Shown here one piece after another: positions 26,933 to 33,148 of a stretch of DNA of 33,148 nt. The DNA comes from Mesostigma viride. Taxonomy: Eukaryota > Streptophyta > Mesostigmatophyceae > Mesostigmatales > Mesostigmataceae. The first letter of the stretch is position 1, and each line of letters opens with the position of its first letter. The stretch lies in contig RPFO01001808.1 in NCBI GenBank assembly GCA_009746045.1, forward strand, positions 1 through 33,148, written 5' to 3'. A model generated the notes under the pieces. It ran no database searches. It had not been told where the DNA came from and was given only the letters and a program-made list of their open reading frames with translations. Made by a program: the position numbers and the translations under genes.

Positions 26933-27533
26933 CAATATATACAAGCCCCTGATATGCTGGATATCCATCTGAATGTCGCCACGCTCCCTAGCAGGCTCCC
27001 TAGCATGGGACTGAGGTGGGTGAACAGCATTCTCCTGGCAACCACAGTTCTCAGCAGCAGCCTGGCAAGCCTCCCACAAAGGCTCCCTACCTAGCTTCCA
27101 AGCAAACATTGCTGCCTGCCCAGAATGCCCAAACATGTGATGCAACCTATGGCCAGCCTCAGCATAGCTCAGCACTCTGTCAGTACTGACCTGGCGAGAC
27201 GTCTGAACCGTGTGTGGGGACACATGATCCACTCCTGAGGTTCCAGGGCTTCCCTGCAGGCCGTCCTGACGCCCCAAGTCAGGTCCTGCACCCTGGACCG
27301 CTCCAGGCCCTTCCAGCAAGGTCCCTTGGCCCTCCAGGCTAGCACCTGCTGGAGACCCACCACCTGCATGAGGCATAGGGAATTCAGCTGCAGCATTGTT
27401 ATTGCAATCCAGTGGAAGAACAACATCTTTACACCCTTGGTGCTGCACAAGGGGCACACCCCCATCCTTATTATGTACATCCAGCACACCTTCCCCTAGG
27501 GGTGATTGACTATTTACAGGGGATGGCGTAACT
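26933..27533 (-). CDS. Element H pol, 5' fragment: pre-integrase and start of integrase
   Basis: The frame is open from about 27533, overlaps the end of gag, and is +1 relative to it. After a low-complexity linker it shows a zinc-binding region with HHMFGHSG and, further on, CQAAAENCGC, comparable to the pre-integrase HHCC region of Copia elements. The first catalytic aspartate of integrase follows in DIQMDIQHIRGLYILVG. Element A interrupts the gene right after this point, and the core resumes at 17527. There is no retropepsin motif here, where Copia normally carries one. Confidence 0.78.
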
Positions 27534-28902
27534 AGTCATGCACTGCTGCCCAGACTGGCCCCCTGCCCCAGCAGGCTTGGCCTTCCTGTCAGGGCACTCA
27601 CGACGCCAGTGACCTTCCTTGCCACACACAAAGCATGCTCCACCCTTCTTCCCAGACCCAGCCCCACCCTTGCCAGGCTTCCCCTGGCCTCCCTGAGACT
27701 GCCCACCCTGCTTGCCCTGGTTGCCTTGAGCTTGGCCCTTGCCTTGCCCTTGGCCACCCTTACCCTGCTGACCACCAGCTTGCTGGCCCCCAACCCCTCC
27801 TTGGGGACCTGCACCCTTGCCACCCTGAGCCCCCTGCCTCTGGCGCCTGAAGCGCTTACGCTTGTTGGGCCTTGCCCCATCACGGGCTGGGTACCCGGGG
27901 ACATCACCTTGGCCCTGCACAGCGGAGGTGGCATTGCTGCCATGGGACTGGATAGCCTTGCAGGCAGGATCTGGCTTCCTTATGCTGAGGATTACAAGCT
28001 CCAGAGCACGCAAGGAGCCATCAGTCTGGTTAAGAAACATGCGGGCACCGTTCCTTCCATCCACACTCAAACCCATACGGTCCAGGAAATAGTCTGCCAA
28101 GGCCCTATCTGTGACCAGGAAGCCATACTTGGCTCCCTTGTCTCTGATACGGTTGAGCCTAGCCCATTCCTCTGCCACAGGGCCCACTATCTCAAAGGTG
28201 TCATACTGATGCTTGTAATAGTTGGTGAGGTTGAGAACCTTGTCAGAGAACTCTTCCCTCAACCCATCCAGGAACTGTGCCCAGGTTAGCTTATCCTTGA
28301 CAGCAGTCCTAGCCTTGAATCTCCCTGACACGCTCTGACGAGTCCCTGTTGCACGTGGACGAGTGAAACACTTGCACTAGGTTGACAGTGGGGTCCACGG
28401 AGAACACAACAAGCTCCATGTCCTCAAGCCACTTGTCCAAAGCTTCCTGTGCTAGTGGTGGGTTAAGAGGCTTTTGTCCATTCATAACAGTGACAGCACT
28501 CATGTGAGGTCTCGACCCTGGCAGCGCCTTCACTGGCTCCACCACAGCGGGTGTCACAACAACAACACCACTTGGTCCAGCAGGCACAGGGGAGAGCACA
28601 TCCACATGAGGCCTCTTATACCATTGCCGTCAGCGGAGGGGTCTCTCTTACGCTTCTCCACGGCTGGTTGTCCATTCGCCACCGTTATTGCATCAGATGC
28701 CCCTAGCGCCCGCGCCTTGCGCGCCTCCTCCACCGAGTCTTCGTGTCGCCTCTTGCTCCCTGGTCGCTTTCCCCCATCGCCGTCGCTGGCTGGGATCGCC
28801 GCTCCCACCAGCACCTCCTTGCCCTTCCCAGGCTCCTGGCTCTCTCCAGCCGGTGCCTCCGCCTCGCCCTTGTCGCCGTCGCCCGGTTTGCCACGAGGCA
28901 TT
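27510..28902 (-). pseudogene. Element H gag with zinc knuckle, frameshifted
   Basis: ATG at 28902 (MPRGKPGDG) opens a charged, disordered N-terminal region. A one-base shift near 28610 moves the coding sequence to the frame with VDVLSPVPAGPSG and LDKWLEDMELVVFSVDPTVNLVQVFHSSTC. A second shift near 28335 leads into GRFKARTAVKDKLTWAQFLDGLREEF, the capsid-like part. A glycine/glutamine/lysine-rich linker (about 27690-27830) precedes the zinc knuckle CFVCGKEGHWRRECP (near 27605-27645). The stop TAG lies at 27510-27512. The product would be the particle protein. Both shifts could be decay or sequencing errors. Confidence 0.8.
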
Positions 28903-28954
28903 ATATACAAGTGGGGACACAACAATAAAGGCGAAGGAAAAGGGAAGAGCTGAC

Positions 28955-29289
28955 TCAAGCACTGGTGTCGCTGGGGGATGCCGTGGGCATAGTCCCAGCT
29001 ACTGATTCAGCACCTGCTTGGTTCGCTGCCTCCAGCTCTCGCTCTTGAGCAGTGGCTGCGATGGGCGTCTCTGGCCGCTCCTCGTCGCTGCCAGCGGCGT
29101 CCTCCCCGTCGGCGTAGGGTCCAAACACTCTGCTAACGGGTCGCCCGTCTGCAGATTTCTCCACCGGGATCCGGGGCTCGCTCCCACTCGAGCGATCCCA
29201 CTCAAGGTTCCTCGCCCACCGCGTTCCACCACCCCGCTTGTCGTTGCAGGCCCCACGACCACCGTAGTCGTGTTCGGGCTCTTGCGGGA
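28955..29289 (-). pseudogene. Element H ORF1, C-terminal part
   Basis: Continuation of the frame that starts at 32865, separated from it by element C. It is acidic and low-complexity, with DEERPETPIAATAQERELEAANQAG near the end and a stop codon at 28955-28957, 53 bases before the gag ATG. No family recognised. When element C and one CGGGA are removed, the frame joins without a break. Confidence 0.7.
29285..29289. repeat. Target-site duplication of element C, left copy (CGGGA)
   Basis: CGGGA directly before the LTR. The second copy is at 32008-32012. Confidence 0.93.
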
Positions 29290-29904
29290 TGTCAGGAATA
29301 TGCCCCAATATGCCTGACAAGTCTAGCACTTACTAATCTAGATAAAGTTCGGGTAGTCCGTAGTTAAGTCAGAACAACCTACAACGCCAGTATGACTGCG
29401 TAGAGCTCATGTTTGGCTACAACTTTGCCACTAGAATCACCTTGATCTGAGCTCTAGGTAGAAAGTTATGAGTCTTTTCATATATATGTGCCTGGTCACT
29501 ATACGGCACTGTAGTACAATCCATGTCGTGTCATGTGGCGCATGGCCCATATAGGACAGGCGCCAATAATTCAATTCGTGGTACCTGGACCGTCAGCTAG
29601 GCGTACCTAATTCTGTCTGCCATGGTACAACCATGATTTGCCAGCAGGCAGCATCTAGCACTGGTTAAGTGTTGCCTAGCTGTCATGTTAAGTTAATTAT
29701 GTTGTGGTCCTGCCGACCAGCCATATAGGTGGTGGCTGGGCTACACGCCAGACATCCTCTCTGACCACCACTGTTCTAGAAAATGGCACCTTTCAGCCAT
29801 GGTGGTTGACAAAATATTTCCATCATGACAAAGTCGTAAATGAGGTCATCATTATTAATGTAATATCAACAACCTCCCATGGTCACAGCGTGACATTTTT
29901 GACA
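29290..29904 (+). repeat. 5' LTR of element C
   Basis: Starts TGTCAGG and ends TTGACA (TGTCA/TGACA inverted ends). Identical to 31393-32007 as far as I compared it. Confidence 0.94.
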
Positions 29905-29916
29905 TGGCATCGGAAT
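29905..29916 (+). other. Primer-binding site of element C
   Basis: TGGCATCGGAAT follows the LTR with no gap. It is a variant of the initiator methionine tRNA site and similar to that of element A, which sets the plus orientation. Confidence 0.65.
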
Positions 29917-31384
29917 GAGGGGGGTTGTGATCTTTCCAAATCGGGCAAATTTTTGCCTGGGCAGCATTTCGGCAAGAACTTTCGGAATTCTAATCCGTTG
30001 GTGCCACTCAACATGTCCACGGAATCAGCATCAAATTGCGCATCTATTGAACCAAGTCCGGCGTCATTCCGTGGAGTATTGCGTCGGCTACGAATTTTCT
30101 TGCGGCAGGCCCTGTTTGCTCCGAATTTCGACCTTAAACGACCTCTTGCATGAGCTTCACTAAACATTCAGATTTCTACATTGTCGGCACTTGGGCGCAG
30201 CGGTTCACGCTTTATTTTATTACCCTGGGTGACTACCGGTTGCCAGCCGTGACCAGCCTTGCAAAGCCCAAGACCCCTTTGTTCTTCTGAGAATACAACG
30301 AGCTTGATGGCGCCTATATAAAGCGACCACAAATGTTTTAAACGGTGGGCCACCTTCCAGGCGACATGGGGTTTCTTTTTCCTAGTTCCAGCCAAGCATT
30401 ATTCAGATTTTTTGCCAGTCGCCATGGTTTGGAAGCACCATCGTACATGAGCAGCTATGCACGGACCACTACAACGGCATCAACTACAATGCTCCATCCC
30501 ACGTCGGTGCGGGGAAATCTTGCAGCATCCACCTGGTTCTCCTCTCGCACCCTTGGCTTTTCTTCAATGGGAAACAGCTCGTTTAAATGCCGCTCGCCAG
30601 CCGCAGCAGCCGTCATTAGTTAAGTGGCCAGTGACAGCCAACTGCCGCACGCAGCCGTAGTGCAGTACCCAGCACGCGCCATACAGCATGATAGGATATA
30701 GTAGCAGCAGTCAGCCACACACCACAGCCTGACTCGCTTGTGGTAGTTGTTGCAACCAGCTGCAGATACCTACCAGCACCCCATCAGCATGGCAGCACAC
30801 AGTCGCAGCAGCCAGCAACACACAGCAGCCTGATCAGCTCTTAGTAGTAGTTGCAGCCAGCTGCACGTACCTGCCAGCCAAATCGCCACTTCAGACCAGC
30901 ATCAATGCCACCAGCCAGCAGTACGCAGCCGTCTAGTCAGCGGTTAGTAGTCACTGCAGCTAGGTGCCTGTAGCTGCTCACACCCACTGCGGTCGTCGCC
31001 AGCTCCTGATAAATGATTCCAGAGCGACTCCTGCCATTACCAGCTTTTACGTCCACGATTTCTGCTGATTATTACTCCAAGGGGGGCACCCTTCCAGGGG
31101 CATCTACACACGGGGCCGAGCTGGATCCAGTCCTTGTTTTTTTTTTTTTTCCCAGTATTTCTACGTGACCTGGGGCACCCTGTTCTTCACCTGGCGCACT
31201 CCCAGGGCCACTTGGGGGCCATGTGACCCTTAGCTCCAACTGCTACTCTTGCCTATTTCTCCTTTCAGCATGACCGGGTTAGCCGTGTAAGGGGGGGAGA
31301 GCTTGGGTTTCTTTATACCCGACTACCCTCACTATCCATGTGTTACTTGCCAGGGGGGGTGAGCTTGTATACGGCATTTGGTGC
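29917..31384 (+). other. Internal region of element C, non-coding
   Basis: No retroelement domain in any frame. Between about 30690 and 30915 it holds two imperfect tandem units of about 105 bases, each running from GCAGCAGYCAGC through AGTTGYWGCARCCAGCTGCA to TACCWGCCAGC. A T12 run is at about 31139-31150 and a G7 run at 31353-31359. The open frame 30345-30623 resembles no protein I know. Confidence 0.6.
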
Positions 31385-31390
31385 AAGGGG
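31385..31390 (+). other. Purine tract of element C (AAGGGG)
   Basis: A short purine run two bases before the 3' LTR, a plausible plus-strand primer. It is weaker than those of elements A and B. Confidence 0.5.
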
Positions 31391-31392
31391 CA

Positions 31393-32007
31393 TGTCAGGA
31401 ATATGCCCCAATATGCCTGACAAGTCTAGCACTTACTAATCTAGATAAAGTTCGGGTAGTCCGTAGTTAAGTCAGAACAACCTACAACGCCAGTATGACT
31501 GCGTAGAGCTCATGTTTGGCTACAACTTTGCCACTAGAATCACCTTGATCTGAGCTCTAGGTAGAAAGTTATGAGTCTTTTCATATATATGTGCCTGGTC
31601 ACTATACGGCACTGTAGTACAATCCATGTCGTGTCATGTGGCGCATGGCCCATATAGGACAGGCGCCAATAATTCAATTCGTGGTACCTGGACCGTCAGC
31701 TAGGCGTACCTAATTCTGTCTGCCATGGTACAACCATGATTTGCCAGCAGGCAGCATCTAGCACTGGTTAAGTGTTGCCTAGCTGTCATGTTAAGTTAAT
31801 TATGTTGTGGTCCTGCCGACCAGCCATATAGGTGGTGGCTGGGCTACACGCCAGACATCCTCTCTGACCACCACTGTTCTAGAAAATGGCACCTTTCAGC
31901 CATGGTGGTTGACAAAATATTTCCATCATGACAAAGTCGTAAATGAGGTCATCATTATTAATGTAATATCAACAACCTCCCATGGTCACAGCGTGACATT
32001 TTTGACA
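31393..32007 (+). repeat. 3' LTR of element C
   Basis: Identical partner of 29290-29904, offset by exactly 2103 bases throughout. Confidence 0.94.
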
Positions 32008-32012
32008 CGGGA
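32008..32012. repeat. Target-site duplication of element C, right copy (CGGGA)
   Basis: Directly follows the TGACA end of the 3' LTR and equals 29285-29289. Confidence 0.93.
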
Positions 32013-32865
32013 CGTGCAGCTCAGCACGACGTCGTGCAGCGTACCCTTCTGTGGTACCGTCGCCTTGATCTATCTGCTGAGATGAACGTTCGATGATCCC
32101 TTCTGGCTGATCAACGAACTGGTAATGGAAGTCTTCTGGCGTTACCTCCCGACCCGTGATGACCTCGACCACTGGATCGTGTGCGTCTGGTTCCGCCGCC
32201 CGCGGTGTATCGAGTGTTGACCAAATCCCAAATGGTCGTGTGGTTATCACCCACCGGTCTGCGTTACCCCGTGACTCCTGCAAAAGAATGTTCACGAGGT
32301 GTTCGCACGTTTGTGAAACCACCTCCGCCGACGACCAGGGGTTGTCGACTTCGCGCGCCTGCGCTTGCCTGATCACGTCCGGGACTTCGACTCCCGCGCC
32401 CAGCACAGACGTTGCCACCTGATGGTTGAACAGTCGCGCTGCTCCCAGTCCAATGGCCACGATCTGGCCCAGTGCCTCCCGCGCCAAATCCAGCTGCGAC
32501 ACGGTCACGTGCCCGCCCTGGTGAGCCACCTCCAGACCGTAAATGGTCGAGGACAGCTCGTCCCGTATTGACACAAACTTTTCGACGGCCTCTCGCGACA
32601 ATTCGCCGGGAGCTGTCGAAGCCTCAATCTGCATCACAATGGGGTCGCTCGCCGCCGGCCCTGCTGCAGTTCCACAAACTGCCACCCAACCTTTCTTCGC
32701 CAGCCCCCTTGCCAGGTACGCCGCCTGGACGAAGGTTGATGCGGTGCTCGGATGAGCGTAGGGATGAAAAGGTCGTGATCGCTCCGGGGCGCCTACCCGA
32801 AGCTGCGGCTGCGAGCTCTGGCTTTGCGAAGGCTCAATGGCCTGTTCCCTCGGCACGTTGGACAT
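32008..32865 (-). pseudogene. Element H ORF1, N-terminal part (unknown protein)
   Basis: ATG at 32865 (MSNVPREQ), the first ATG after the 5' LTR of element H and only 25 bases from it. It encodes about 285 residues before element C interrupts it. The middle part looks helical and globular (TFVQAAYLARGLAKKGW, LSREAVEKFVSIRDEL, SQLDLAREALGQIVAIGL, CEHLVNILLQESRGNADRW). I recognise no domain, no zinc knuckle and no signal peptide. Placed first in the transcript, before a separate Gag, it could be an extra structural protein or a chaperone of the element. This is inference only. Confidence 0.65.
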
Positions 32866-32889
32866 GAAGATGTAAGGAGACAATAATAC

Positions 32890-33148
32890 GAGTTAGAAAG
32901 AGCTCCCAACGTATGTGAGCTCTTGGTCTTTCACAGCGCGTCTTAGCCAATGTTGCAAGGCAGCAACCTTAAATCTGTTCACCAGGCCACGACCACAATG
33001 GGCACTTCCACGACCAAGGTGGCACCCATGGTTCGTGCTTTCCGAGATAGCTGGTCATCCCCCATGACCAAGCTATATCCTTTGCGTTGTTCCTTGTTCC
33101 CATCGGCATGACGAGGCACGTGCAGGCGTGCAGGCAAATCCACAACGT
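32890..33148 (-). repeat. 5' LTR of element H, partial
   Basis: Repeat of 370-628 with one mismatch. It represents the inner (3') part of the 5' LTR and is cut by the window edge. The sequence just inside it on the minus strand, CGTATTATTGTCTCC, occupies the primer-binding position and is not the usual initiator tRNA site. Confidence 0.75.

Larger units (their letters stand above)
29290..32007 (+). mobile_element. Element C: short non-autonomous LTR retrotransposon
   Basis: 2718 bases with 615-base LTRs that look identical, a CGGGA target-site duplication, a primer-binding site and a purine tract, all on the plus strand. The internal 1.5 kb has no Gag, protease, RT or integrase motif, so it must borrow proteins from another element, as TRIM and LARD elements do. 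The identity of the LTRs makes it the youngest or one of the youngest insertions in the window. Confidence 0.9.
370..33148 (-). mobile_element. Element H: Copia-superfamily LTR retrotransposon, host of the nested insertions
   Basis: A minus-strand element whose pieces occur in order from right to left: partial 5' LTR (32890-33148), ORF1, Gag, integrase, retropepsin-like domain, RT, RNase H, a 3' untranslated region, and the 3' LTR (370-1018). The 259-base terminal repeat differs at one base between the two ends. Subtracting the three nested elements and their duplicated target sites leaves roughly 8.5 kb. Copia affinity rests on integrase lying upstream of RT and on the RT and RNase H motif style. 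The right LTR continues past the window, so the outer boundary and the target-site duplication of H cannot be seen. Confidence 0.82.

Noticed and set aside
30345-30623. 92-codon plus-strand open frame in element C
   Set aside because: Low-complexity serine/threonine composition and no retroelement domain.

Overview
The window is a nest of eukaryotic retrotransposons with no ordinary cellular gene and no tRNA or rRNA gene that I can support. The organism is a eukaryote with a repeat-rich nuclear genome. Retrotransposons that carry a cytosine methyltransferase have been described in dinoflagellates and charophyte algae, so an alga is my best guess, but the sequence alone does not prove it.

Layout. 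The outer element (called H here) is a Copia-superfamily retrotransposon on the minus strand. It runs from about 370 to beyond the right edge. Its 3' LTR is at 370-1018 and the inner 259 bases of its 5' LTR are at 32890-33148. From right to left it encodes an unknown ORF1 (32865 to 28955), a Gag with a zinc knuckle (28902 to 27510), an integrase, a retropepsin-like domain, a reverse transcriptase and an RNase H (ending at 2031). Three younger elements have split it. Element C (29290-32007, plus strand) is a 2.7 kb LTR element without recognisable genes, lying inside ORF1. Element A (17533-26927, plus strand) is a decayed Ty3/Gypsy chromovirus inside the integrase. Element B (2762-15286, minus strand) is a 12.5 kb Ty3/Gypsy-type element between the RT and the RNase H. 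All three have target-site duplications (CGGGA, CCCAC, CCCT), and the H reading frames close up when they are removed. Element B itself is interrupted by an AT-rich, palindrome-ended insert D (about 6038-7721).

Element B is the most interesting object. Its polyprotein order is Gag, zinc knuckle, protease, C5 cytosine DNA methyltransferase, RT, RNase H, integrase, PHD finger. Its terminal repeats are not a simple LTR pair. They are split as A1 - genes - B1 - A2 - B2, the architecture known from tyrosine-recombinase elements of the DIRS/Ngaro/PAT type, yet B has a DDE integrase and a target-site duplication. The base next to A1, where the primer-binding site should be, is perfectly complementary over 15 nt to a site inside A1, which suggests self-priming. 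A G7 tract sits exactly at the start of B1 as a polypurine tract.

Relative ages, judged from repeat divergence: C (LTRs look identical) and B (repeats nearly identical) are young, A is older (many LTR differences and frameshifts), and H is the oldest by position in the nest although its visible LTR portions differ at only one base.
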